Below are positions 1 through 10,400 of a DNA stretch of 64,000 nucleotides, piece after piece (within the stretch, counting starts at the first letter, position 1; each line of letters begins with the position of its first letter). The notes beneath the pieces are model-generated. The model did not search any database. It saw only the letters and a program-made list of their open reading frames with translations, and was not told where the DNA came from. Source of the DNA: Adineta vaga (taxonomy: Eukaryota; Rotifera); NCBI GenBank assembly GCA_021613535.1, contig CP075492.1, positions 19,654,001 to 19,718,000 of the forward strand, read 5' to 3'. The position numbers and the translations under genes are program-made.

Positions 1-1389
1 AAAAAACAAATATTGTTTAAACTTGATCTAATCGATGAGTACGAGTAAGCATGTCTTCTTCTGTGGATTCGATATGACTAAATACACATTGAGATTTCGA
101 ATCTTTTTCATGAAGTCTATATAATCATTAGTATCATCAAAAACATCAATATTTTTCAGAATAGTTTGTGATTGTTTCATTAATTTATGACAATTACGAT
201 TCTCTTGATCGAAACTTTTATCTAGCTAGACTAAAGCAAAGGTTTTTGTTGGTTTGCGATTCATTACAGATCTGATTTACCTTCAAGTGTTGCTTGAGAT
301 TGGAAAGAAATGTTAATATTGTCTAGGGAATACAAAAAAGGAACACTATTTGCTTTGGTATACTATAACGATGTCAGTTAAATATTTGCAAAAGCAGCTG
401 GAAAATATAAAAATAATATCATGATTTTTGTCGCATGTGTTACGTTTGAGAAAATCAAGTGGAAAATTATTTCATACGAATGAGTTACCAAGATTTTTTT
501 ATTTCTTTCTGCTCATACGATGTTAAAATACTGGGAAAAAATGAGTATACTCTATAGTTAACATTATTAATGAAAAGTTTTCTTTTGAAACAAATATACA
601 AGATTACATGTTGTTAGAATATTTCTTTAGTATTGGTAAATAACAAAAATAAATGACCTTTTTTCATATCCTTTGTGAAGATCCAAAAGCAATTAAAATG
701 AAATACTTTCATATTTGAATATAACACATGGAGTATTGTGTACGATCACCTTCAAATAGTAAAAACAAGCAGGAGAGAATAACTATTCTTTTAAATTCAT
801 TATTTATAGTTCGAATTCTTCGTATTTAAAAGAAAGTAGTGAATAAGTATCCAGTGTATGTCACTTTCAAACATTTTATAAGTATAATTAAAGAATATAA
901 ATGAAAATCTAAATTTTTGTAATGAATTAGTTGATTTAAATAATGTCCTATAACAGAAAGTCGGTGGAAAATCATTTACAAGATTTTAAATTTAACGAAT
1001 AAAAATTCATCCACGACTATTTTGTCGCATAAAAGACATAACGAAAATTGTAGAACTATTTAACAATTAGATATATTGTGTTCCATAAGTTCTTTTTTTA
1101 CAAGTCATCTATCAATTACAGCTTTATATTTATACTGAAATTTTGTTGAATTCCTGTCATTCGATTTGGTGTGTAAAAGAACGAACGGAAACTTTGTTCA
1201 TTGTTTATTAATCTTTTAAATCGCCATAACTTTTCATTTTACTCAAGAAAAAATTGAACTTCAAGGTAATTTACGGAATTTTTGTTCCATACTATATGTT
1301 TTATTTCTCGAAACAAATACTTCTTTGTATAGAAAAGAACACATTCAATGACATTTTAATTCTTATTATCATTCATTTGTATTTTCAAG
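1..1389. other. AT-rich stretch without a recognisable gene
   Basis: No open frame of useful length, RNA gene or repeat is visible. The sequence is strongly AT-rich with many stops in all frames. It may hold the 5' or 3' flank of the membrane-protein gene that follows, but nothing specific can be supported. Confidence 0.5.
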
Positions 1390-2253
1390 TTAATCATTTA
1401 TAAGTACTGAATTTGAAGGAACTATTTGATTATTTTTGTATTCACGAATCATTGATATAAATTCGATAACTAAATTGACGGCCATTAGTGAATTGACAGT
1501 GATTGAATTAGTAGAGCCCCAGAAACCGATTCCATATGAAATGAACGTCGCAACAAAAATTCCTAATATAGTGATAATTATTATACACGTAAGTATACAC
1601 CTGCAGTTTGAACACACAGGTTCAGTAACGATCTGGCCAGTATGAGTACGCTGTACTTTTACAAAGCATTTGCTGCAACAGTAGCCTATCAATAATAATA
1701 CGCCGGAAAAGACCAATTGGCAGAAAAGGATTATATTTAGAGAAGAGTAAGATGCTAACACAAAATTCATTAGAAATGATACGTCTAATTGAATACAATC
1801 TTGCTTGTAGTCAATTATTGTGAATGGAAAGTAACACGGTGCGTACATTACACGAGATAAATTCATTACTAAACGCTTAAAAAAATTAGTTGTTTTACTC
1901 CAATTACGACCAACATAGATTGCGATGATATATTTCACTATAAATAATCCAATAATTATAGTACTTCCTAACAAATATTCTAGAATTGAATATTTTCGTT
2001 CATCCATCTGTTTATTATTTTTGCCTGCGTGATTCAATATTAATTCAGCTTCGTCTTCCGTAAACTTCGTACATAATTTAGTGGTGACGTGCGAATAATC
2101 AATATCTTTCTTATATATAGTACCATTTAGAAATTCATATTCGACCTTACTATATGGCAAATAACCCATGAAAAGAGTAAATATAATAATGGTTATTGTG
2201 ATCAACGCTTGAGGGACTTCAAATGTCAAAATAAAGATCGTCTTCGATTTCAT
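1390..2253 (-). CDS. Hypothetical multi-pass membrane protein
   Basis: This single-exon frame encodes about 287 residues from the first ATG (MKSKTIF, at 2253); the open frame extends upstream only through non-ATG codons. About five hydrophobic segments are visible: one near the N-terminus, one around residues 95-115, a pair around 165-200, one after the Cys cluster, and one near the C-terminus. Between the third and fourth lies a Cys-rich loop (CCSKC ... CSNCRC) that could bind metal or form disulfides. The first loop (residues about 35-85) is polar and probably non-cytoplasmic. I do not recognise the family. It is probably an intact gene, since the frame is long for such AT-rich DNA and the hydrophobic pattern is regular. 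There is no operon-like context. Confidence 0.5.
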   Translation of the reverse strand: MKSKTIFILTFEVPQALITITIIIFTLFMGYLPYSKVEYEFLNGTIYKKDIDYSHVTTKLCTKFTEDEAELILNHAGKNNKQMDERKYSILEYLLGSTIIIGLFIVKYIIAIYVGRNWSKTTNFFKRLVMNLSRVMYAPCYFPFTIIDYKQDCIQLDVSFLMNFVLASYSSLNIILFCQLVFSGVLLLIGYCCSKCFVKVQRTHTGQIVTEPVCSNCRCILTCIIIITILGIFVATFISYGIGFWGSTNSITVNSLMAVNLVIEFISMIREYKNNQIVPSNSVLIND

Positions 2254-2645
2254 TTGTCGTGTGATACAAATATTGTTAAAAAAATAAAATCTTACATCAC
2301 ACAAAAAAAAGACTTCTCTTTTTGTTTTTTTTCTATTAGATAAGATATCAAATAGTTTTCATCGAAACGAAAAAGATAAACTTTCAGACTAAAGCATTTT
2401 TTTATGTTTTCTTATCATCGATGATTAACCAATGCATTTCAATAAATGTTTGTAATCGCTTTGAAATATAATTAGTATAATTTAAGACCCCCACCACACC
2501 CACTCTAAAAATGTTTTTTCCCCAGAACGCTCAATCTTATTAAAATTTTTATTGAATACGTATCTGATCATCGATAGTTCTCAGTAAAAATTTGAGATCA
2601 TAATATTGAGTTTTTCGCAAGTTATTGTAACATCAAGGTTCAAAA

Positions 2646-2718
2646 AGGGTGTGGGGGTGGATGTGAGTAATACATCTTTCTATCATCCACACCTACACCC
2701 ACACCCACCCACAACCTC
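2646..2718. repeat. Telomere-like foldback repeat, copy 1
   Basis: A G-rich arm (GGGTGTGGGGGTGG) is followed by a spacer of about 30 bp and a C-rich arm (ACACCCACACCCACCCAC), so the strand can fold into a hairpin. The spacer contains TACATCTTTCTAT, which reappears in reverse orientation in the copy at 6601. This marks a dispersed repeat family. A C-rich half-copy lies just upstream at 2486-2502. Confidence 0.7.
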
Positions 2719-2876
2719 AAGATGTTTTCAAAGCACGTGTCTTCTGTAAACATGTATATTGCATATCTTACTGTGATGGGTGGTAGTTCACAATCAGCAG
2801 AGTTTCTTCTGTATGCGCGCGTTTTTCTCTTTAGTAATTAGTTTTCTTTTTCATATAGCAGAAAAATAGATACGAG

Positions 2877-5282
2877 TTACAATTTATTTTTTACACGTTC
2901 CAGATTATTTCTAATGCGCTGCAGATGTGGGTGATCTGGCGGTAATGATTTTTGTCCAATTTCGATAGCACGTTCGAAAAATAAACAAGCTTTTGAATAG
3001 TTTTTCATGTTTTCATGTACTAAACCTATATTGTTGTACGACATCGCGAAATGAGGATGACTTGGAGGGAGTGATTGTTGTTGAATTGCAAGAGCTTTTT
3101 CATGATATGAGAGTGCTTGTGGATAGTCACCCATTTTGGTATACACCATACCGATATTGTTGTAAGATCCAGCCAAATCAGGATGATTTAATGGAAGTGA
3201 ATGTTGTTTAATTTTAAGATCTTTTTCATAATATGAAAGTGCTCTTGGATAATCACCCATGTCGAAATGTAGTAAACCGATACATATGTAAGAAGTGGCT
3301 AAATCAGGATGATTTGATGGAAGTGAATCTTGTCGAATTACAAATGCTTTTTCATAATATGAAAGTGCTTTTGGATAGTCTTTCATGTTTTTATACACTC
3401 CACCGATGTTGTTGTAAGATGAAGCCAAGTTAGGATGGTTTGATGGAAGTGATTGTTGTCGAATTGCAAGAGCTTTTTCATAATACGAAAGAGCTTGCGG
3501 ATGATCGCCCATCTTATCATACACCATACCAATGTTGTTGTAAGATAAAGCCAAGTTAGGATGATTTGAAGGAAAAGATTGTTGTAGAATTACAAAGGCT
3601 TTCTTATGAAACGAAAGTGCTTGTGGATAGTCACCCATCTTATCATACAACAAACCAATGTTGTTGTAAGATCCAGCCAAATCAGGATGATCAGGAGGAA
3701 GTGAATGTTGTTTAATTTTAAGATCTTTTTCATGATATGAGAGTGATTTTGGATAGTCGCCCATATCGGAATACGCTACACCAATGAAGCTGTAACATTT
3801 AGCTAACTCAGGATCTTGAGGAGAAAGAGTTTTTTCCTGAATGGCTAGTGATTTTTTATGGTATGTAATTGCCTCTGCATATTCTCCACGATTGTATTTG
3901 ATATAACCAAGTTGACTATAAATCGGTGCCTTTCTACTCTCCTTCACCTCTTGGTCAAGTAATATTTCATAGATCTCTTCAGCCTTCTCATTTTGACCCA
4001 TTTTTATCAGTACTAAACCTAATCTGGGCCATCCATTTGCATGAGGAAAACTGTCTTTTCGAATCCGTTCAGTAACTGCATCCAGTTGTTTGTCGTTATC
4101 ACTCGTCAATGTCAAACTCACTTCATAGAGTCTGTTATTTTCATCTATCGTTTTCATTTCATGAATGCGAAATATACTGTGCATTGAAAATAATATTTCA
4201 TCTTCTTCTGAAAAATCACTAATACCAGAAATCGAAGCAAATGGCACTCTTGATTGTTTTGGATCAATTTGCATCATAAAAAGAATTCCAACTAGATCAG
4301 GATTATTTGCGTTATTTTTTGCAAAACCAAGTGAGATTTCACGTTTCTTGCTAGTTGATAAGAAATTGTTAAATGATATTAATCCACCAATTGTCTGTTT
4401 CATTTGTTCAAAATCTGCGTTTGATAAACCTTGTCCCCGATACACTATGAAGATTTCAGAAAAAGATTGTTCTTTATGTAGTTGTTCAATATGTCGATGC
4501 AAATCATTGATAAAGAAACCCATTTGTATTATAATATCACCATCCATCATTCGAATTCCGCGATTCAACATCCGGTAGAAGAAACATTCATAAGTATACC
4601 ACCATACTGGTTGTTTTTGATGATATGTGCGTTCCAATAGTTTCACATTTTCCAGTTCTTCTGGATTATCATCAAAAACTTCACGACAATATTTGACGTA
4701 AGCTTGAATATGTTTATCATTGAAATCAATGGTTAGTAAGATTTCTTTGAGTATCTGTGTATACATAAATGTTGGATGTAATTGATCCAAATTTTTACTA
4801 TCCTTAACAAAACTTATAGACATCGCATTTTGTTCACATTGTTGTACTGCTTGTTTGAGAGCATCACAAATCGGTTTGATTTCTGTAAAAACTCCTTTGA
4901 TTTTTGGCCATTCTTTAGCCCATTGTTCATGATGTTTCTTGTTTCCACAAAAAATAAAAATCGAATCCACTTGAGTCAAATCATGTATACGAGGTGCAAG
5001 ATGTTCTCCAAGTGAACCTGACATAATCATACAGGCCTTACGATCCTGAATTGTTTCAATGTATTGAATACATTGTTCACCATCTGTGTATGTATTGACA
5101 TCACCAACAACACGTCGTAGTTGAGCCATAATAATCTGGCAATCTTTGTTGTTACCATCAATAGTACTGTCTAACCATATAAAAACGACATTTTGCACCT
5201 TCTGAATATTAATCCGCCCACGTCGATATGCTTCATTTGAGACTTGGGCTGCTGATTGAGTTGATTTAATGTTGCTTGCCAT
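2877..5282 (-). CDS. ADP-ribosyltransferase (R-S-E type) with C-terminal TPR array
   Basis: This intact single-exon frame encodes 801 residues from ATG at 5282. Residues about 30-190 form an N-terminal region shared with the paralogue at 53.4-55.3 kb. Residues about 200-410 look like an arginine-type ADP-ribosyltransferase: the Arg motif is in VYRGQG, the Ser motif in FLSTS, and the acidic motif is EEDEILFSMHSIFRI. From about residue 445 to the end there are roughly eight tetratricopeptide repeats of 42 residues, kinesin-light-chain-like, with the recurrent phrase SYNNIG..Y..MGDYP.AL. The family is expected to transfer ADP-ribose from NAD+ to a protein, with the TPR array binding partners; substrate and partner are unknown. 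No signal peptide is seen, so it is probably cytosolic. The near-identical 126-bp repeats suggest recent repeat expansion or homogenisation. ART-TPR fusions are frequent in bdelloids. Confidence 0.85.
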   Translation of the reverse strand: MASNIKSTQSAAQVSNEAYRRGRINIQKVQNVVFIWLDSTIDGNNKDCQIIMAQLRRVVGDVNTYTDGEQCIQYIETIQDRKACMIMSGSLGEHLAPRIHDLTQVDSIFIFCGNKKHHEQWAKEWPKIKGVFTEIKPICDALKQAVQQCEQNAMSISFVKDSKNLDQLHPTFMYTQILKEILLTIDFNDKHIQAYVKYCREVFDDNPEELENVKLLERTYHQKQPVWWYTYECFFYRMLNRGIRMMDGDIIIQMGFFINDLHRHIEQLHKEQSFSEIFIVYRGQGLSNADFEQMKQTIGGLISFNNFLSTSKKREISLGFAKNNANNPDLVGILFMMQIDPKQSRVPFASISGISDFSEEDEILFSMHSIFRIHEMKTIDENNRLYEVSLTLTSDNDKQLDAVTERIRKDSFPHANGWPRLGLVLIKMGQNEKAEEIYEILLDQEVKESRKAPIYSQLGYIKYNRGEYAEAITYHKKSLAIQEKTLSPQDPELAKCYSFIGVAYSDMGDYPKSLSYHEKDLKIKQHSLPPDHPDLAGSYNNIGLLYDKMGDYPQALSFHKKAFVILQQSFPSNHPNLALSYNNIGMVYDKMGDHPQALSYYEKALAIRQQSLPSNHPNLASSYNNIGGVYKNMKDYPKALSYYEKAFVIRQDSLPSNHPDLATSYICIGLLHFDMGDYPRALSYYEKDLKIKQHSLPLNHPDLAGSYNNIGMVYTKMGDYPQALSYHEKALAIQQQSLPPSHPHFAMSYNNIGLVHENMKNYSKACLFFERAIEIGQKSLPPDHPHLQRIRNNLERVKNKL

Positions 5283-5917
5283 TGATTTCGTTTGTTGTTT
5301 GATAATTTGCGTAGACAGACAAAGAACAAAAAGAATGAAGTTTTTACGCGTAAAAAGCGCACATTTATGTGTTAGAATAAATTTTCAGATTGGAGAGAAA
5401 GAATCGAAACAGCATTGGCTATTAAAAACTCGACTTTTTCTTTGAAACAATTTTTTAACGGGTAGAAACGCCGTTTTTTTTGTTCCTTATCTGCCGGGGT
5501 GGTAGTGGTTGTGAGTTTTAATCATTTTAATACTTTGTTGCAAGATACTTTTTCTTTTATTGCAAAAAAACGTATTTTTTCTACTTTTTGATGATTGTTA
5601 AATTTCTCTGAATAATGTGAATCAAGGTGAGAGTGTAAATTTGAATATTTATCCTTTATTAATACCAACATCCACGTAAAAATGGAAGATTTCACTCAAT
5701 AATGTTTGCTAATATGTGCCGAAACATTCCCAGGACGATTAATCTGGGGTTTGAATTCTACCGGATCTTGTCTGATTTATTGAGAGCTTTCAATATCATA
5801 AGTACTAAGAAAACTACGAAGGATACAAAAGGATAAAACGTGCAAAATGAACTACTCACCTCATTTTAATTCACACTCAAACTATTCCACATCCACGATT
5901 TAACTTTATTTTTAACA
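5283..5917. other. Intergenic region
   Basis: This stretch separates the ART-TPR gene from an acyltransferase-like fragment on the same strand. It is AT-rich with homopolymer runs. No gene, ribozyme or clear repeat is visible. The promoter of the ART-TPR gene should lie in its first few hundred bases, but no TATA box could be assigned with confidence. Confidence 0.4.
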
Positions 5918-6400
5918 TTAACGAGAATCTGCTCTTGCTAATAACTGCTCCAGCGTAGTTTCATTTGTACAACATATTTGATCAGCACATATTTCCACGA
6001 GACGTATATAGTAATCGAGAAATTCTTTAGCTTTTTCATCAGTCTCTATTTCGTGAACCATTGAAAAGTCAAGTTGACCATCGCCTACACAAGTAACATA
6101 TATATATTTGTTCCAGAACGATAACAGCTGCAGTTATTGGTAAGATGTAAACCTCGTATTTTCAAAGTATTTTGTTGATAATCACATGAAAAAGGATATT
6201 TACCAAGATTCGAATAAGACATTTCACCTGTACGTCCAGCTAATCCGGATCGACCTAGTTCACGAAGATTGCGGTCGTCTTTGCGAAGTTCAGCAAAAAT
6301 ATGCATTGTTAATGAAATACCATCTCGTTTCATCGCATTTCGTGTCATGGACAATGATTCAAGTGCCAATGTCCAAAATCGAGTTGAATATGATTTTTTA
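5918..6400 (-). pseudogene. C-terminal fragment resembling a condensation/acyltransferase domain
   Basis: Read on the minus strand, the frame from about 6400 to 6095 (…LALESLSMTRNAMKR… then MSYSNLGKYPF) continues in another frame as TCVGDGQLDFSMVHE… and ends at a TAA at 5918-5920. The SNLG motif followed by a short strand and a final amphipathic helix (EKAKEFLDYYIRLVEIC) resembles the end of condensation/alcohol-acetyltransferase folds. The two parts join in frame if one TA unit is removed from the TATATATA run near 6095-6105, so a 2-bp expansion probably broke the frame. The N-terminal half of the domain is missing, and a 32-bp duplication plus a telomere-like repeat lie immediately upstream. 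An intron at the same place would be the alternative, but I see no good splice pair. Family assignment is tentative. Confidence 0.4.
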
Positions 6401-6432
6401 GTATTAGCTCATGCATACCAATGAAAATGCTA

Positions 6433-6496
6433 ACTGATGAACTAGATAAGGGAGATCCAGATAGACTGATGAACTAGATAAGGGAGATCCAGATAG
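6433..6496. repeat. Perfect tandem duplication of 32 bp
   Basis: Two adjacent identical 32-bp copies start with ACTGATGAACTAGATAAGGG. The identity suggests a recent slippage or repair event at the broken 5' edge of the acyltransferase-like fragment. Confidence 0.9.
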
Positions 6497-6600
6497 ACGC
6501 TTGCGCATATCAAATGCACTACTAATTTCGAATGGTTTTAATCGAGTATTTTTATCAAGTAGAAAACAATGATAAACTACTAAGAGAAGACAAGAAAAAA

Positions 6601-6665
6601 GGGTGTAGGTGTGGGCGGATATTAGAAAGATGTAGTATCCACACCCACCCACACCCACACCCGCC
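6601..6665. repeat. Telomere-like foldback repeat, copy 2
   Basis: A G-rich arm (GGGTGTAGGTGTGGG) is followed by a 25-bp spacer and a C-rich arm (CACACCCACCCACACCCAC). The spacer includes TAGAAAGATGTA, the reverse complement of part of the spacer of copy 1. A weaker G-rich tract sits at 6723-6742. Confidence 0.75.
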
Positions 6666-7463
6666 CTAGCTTCTAGTACACTTTTTTCTGGATTTTGTTA
6701 ATAAACTACGATCATAAATACCATGAGGGTGTGGATGTGAGATATGAAATACATTCATGCACATTGTTTTTACAGCGTCTCGGCCAAAAGGTTTTAATAG
6801 CTGTTCCTGTCCACGTGTCAACATGAAATATGTTCTCTTTCACTGCTTATTTTCTAACATTACGAAGCTATTCTGGTTTCTTAACTGCGGCGAGAGTGAA
6901 GATAAGGCAGCCATATTGTGACGCATGTCAGTGTTGCTTACAAGTTTTATCTGGTGTTTGTAACTAAAGTATATCTGTTGACTAAATTGAAAATTCGTTA
7001 CCGTTGTAAACTGTAAGTGAGTTAAATGTGTAGGTTTTTGCTTCTGTCTATTGTTTAGCGTATTTGATGTCAAAAGAATGTTCTTCTGATTCTTTTTTTG
7101 AGATCAGCTAGGTTTATTAACGAAAAACTCAGTCGTTCGAAAATTACGTTTATTTCGTACTAATATTAAATTAGAAAATGTTTGAGTTTCTCAAACTTAA
7201 CTCTCTACTCAAATCGAACTATAATAGAAGGGCTCTATCAATGGCATTCAGGTCAAATTCTGAGTATTTAACAAGATGCTCGATCTAACCATGCAGGAGA
7301 TTCAATCCGAGATAAAGACCTTTCTCGCAAAGGTGTGGGTATAGGTAATGAGAACACACATCCCCAAGATGGGCCTTCCTGTTCAATTAGAGAAAATGCA
7401 TTTCAGATTTTTTTTTCTATCAATACTCATAACACATACAGGTTGTATCACTGATCTTGATAC

Positions 7464-10400
7464 ATGGCTTCAAAGATTCACAAAAATCAAACAGACATCA
7501 TGCTTTCCACTAATCAGTCGACCAACTACGATCATGAACAGATTGAACTAACGCATCAACGTAACGAACATACAGAATGTCACGATAAGCAAAATCAACA
7601 ACAGAACCGATCGAAACTATCTCGAAAACAAACAATGAAATACCGTTTTTCGAAGCTGTGAGAGCTCAACAACAAGCTACACCAACAACTGGACCATATA
7701 GTCAAAATAATCGAACTGAACGAAAATCATCAGGTAGACATTTACTTTATAAACTTATTCCTAATGATTTAATATTTGTATTTTATAAGTATGGCAAACT
7801 AAAGACAGATCACAGGATATGATCGATATGTCGCTGGACAAAGTAATTCATTCTCTTGTCGTCGTCGTCATCATCATGTTACTAAAAGTATTCTGTTTAT
7901 TAGGTACAAACCGCGATTAACATCGAAGAACCAATTCATCAGCATTTGGAGTCATTGAAATTTTGTTTTAATCAAACTTTAGTCAAGCATCTTTCAACCA
8001 ACGACGGTGTTCAAGAACGATTGATCATATATAATAAATTATATAATATTATCCTCGCTAGACAACCAGGTAATGAACAAAAATATTTGCTCAATTCTTT
8101 GTTGATTCTGTATCATTCTCTTAAATAGATTCTAAGATTACTTTATATGGTGCTTTTCTATTTAAATGTGGCTTAGGCAAGTTAAGCAAAATAGATATCG
8201 ATGTGCAGTTCGAAGAACCATCGGAATACGATCCAATGTACACACTGCTCGATATTATTCGTGATTCTGGTATGTGACCGTTTTTCAAGCTCTTTTTTAC
8301 GAGAGAATAAAAAAATCGCGAATGTAAGTTCTATATCTATAGTCTCTGTTATTGTTGTTAGGACTTTGCGGTGAGTCTCGTTTCGACACTGATCATGATG
8401 TGCCGTATATTGATTTGCTTATATGTGATTCGAACATAAATGTGCGATTAACATCTGGTTATAACGATGCAATTAACTTATCAAAATTGATTCAAATTTA
8501 TACAAAATTTGATCAACGTGTTCTTCAATTACTTCGACTCATACGTGTTCTCGCAAAGGTTTGTCTTCTTATGATTAGAAAATGATCATAGAATATGTAT
8601 CTTTTCTTAAAGGTAAGCAACCTTGACAGACCAGATTTGGGCACTCTTCATCCCGTAGTTTTTCATGTAATGGTCATTCACTTCTTACAACAACTTGAAA
8701 ACCCGGTTTTACCATGTCTTCACGAATATGTAAGATTATTTTACTGTGTTAATAAATGCAATAGAGTTCTTCATTTCCGAAATAAAGGCGTTTGGTGTTG
8801 AACATGTACCAATAAAACTAAGAGACCATCAATATGATGATTTCTTTCGTTTATGCAATCAATATACTCGTAAATGGAAATCTAAAAATACAACTAACAT
8901 CGAAATGCTTTTTCTTCAATTCTTATCTTACTATGTTGAAAAATTCGATGCAAAAAAATTCATTATATCTATACAAACTCGAATGCCTATTTTAAAAATC
9001 GGCAACAGACAACGTAAAACTAAATTGATTTGCGAAGGTAATTTAGCTACCTCTTGATTTTATTGATAAGTATCTTTCTATATGCAGATCCGATATTTAT
9101 TACTAAAAATTTATGTTCAACAATGCAAGCGACTTGTTCACATATTTATTTTCGGCAAGTACTCAAAAATAGTCTTGAATATTTTTGTAGCACACATGAG
9201 AAAAATTCAACCAATGAAAATAAAAACGAATCCTTAGACAACAGAACTATCAATGCAGTACACAATTCATATCAATTGTTTGTTCAAGACATACTTTCAA
9301 GCGTTAGATTCGATGTGAAAATGACTCAGAAGGATATACGTCAGTTATATTTTCATACATTTGACAAGAAGAACATTCCACTGCCAGAACCAATACTTAA
9401 ATCGAATAAAGCTAATCGGCAATTATGTCTAGATAAAAATGACAACGAAAACGAAATTCAAGATGTATTTCAACCTTATTTCCAAGAGAATATGAAGATA
9501 TTCGATAGCAATTATGACGATAATGTAATTACACCGATACAAATAAGTAGCGACAGTAACAAAGAACTGAATAATAAGTTAGTGAATGTTTATCATTGAG
9601 GATACTATGTCGACGATTATTTACATCTTCTAGTGAATCATCACTGATGTCGAATAATGAAAAGTCAAGTAATATTCAAGAAATACAAAACTTTCATGTC
9701 AATGAAAGTGATACGGAACCAGTGATGAGATCGTTCGAAACGCTCTGTCAAAATATTAATAAGAAACAAAGACGAATATTACACAGAGAATTTGAACGAC
9801 AAGGTAATTATTATCAAAGTTGAGGGTGGTGGGTGTGGGCAAGGATTGTAGATAAGATGTCAGCCGATGATCTGTCTCTCACTCACATTTACACCCTCAA
9901 ATTTTCCGATTCTCCTTTGCGTGCTGCATTTCGTTCTAGGTGAAGTTGTTAACGATAAAGTGCTACAATTGTTTAACAGTTTCAACCTGCAAACAATAGT
10001 TCTACCAGATTTATCATCAGCAATCGATAAATCTCATACTGAATCTGAGCATTTATTATCCAGTCAAGACGAGACGATTCCATCGAATTTATTAGAAACC
10101 AGCTCTCATCATAATTCTACTGTGCTCTTCTACGATTTTCAAGCAGAAAATTTTGGTGCTGAACAGGCATGAAATTAGTATTCATAAGAGGAATCGAATG
10201 TATATTATTACTTGTATCTAGGGTGCTCCAGTAGTATGTGTTTCATGCTATGAAAGTGGTCATATTAAGTCCAACTGTCCTAAAGAGTCTACTCCAAATG
10301 TGGTAGAAATAAATCAAGAATGGGAAGATATTCTTTCTAAACTTTGTCGATATATTACTGGTGCATATCTTTGCTATAATTTCATGATTCTATTCTGACT

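Noticed and set aside
2993-5015. Plus-strand frames opposite the ART-TPR gene
   Set aside because: They are antisense shadows of the 126-bp TPR repeats.
6433-6496. CTGATGA motifs that could start hammerhead ribozymes
   Set aside because: No stem II, GAAA or cleavage triplet follows; the motif occurs because of a tandem duplication.
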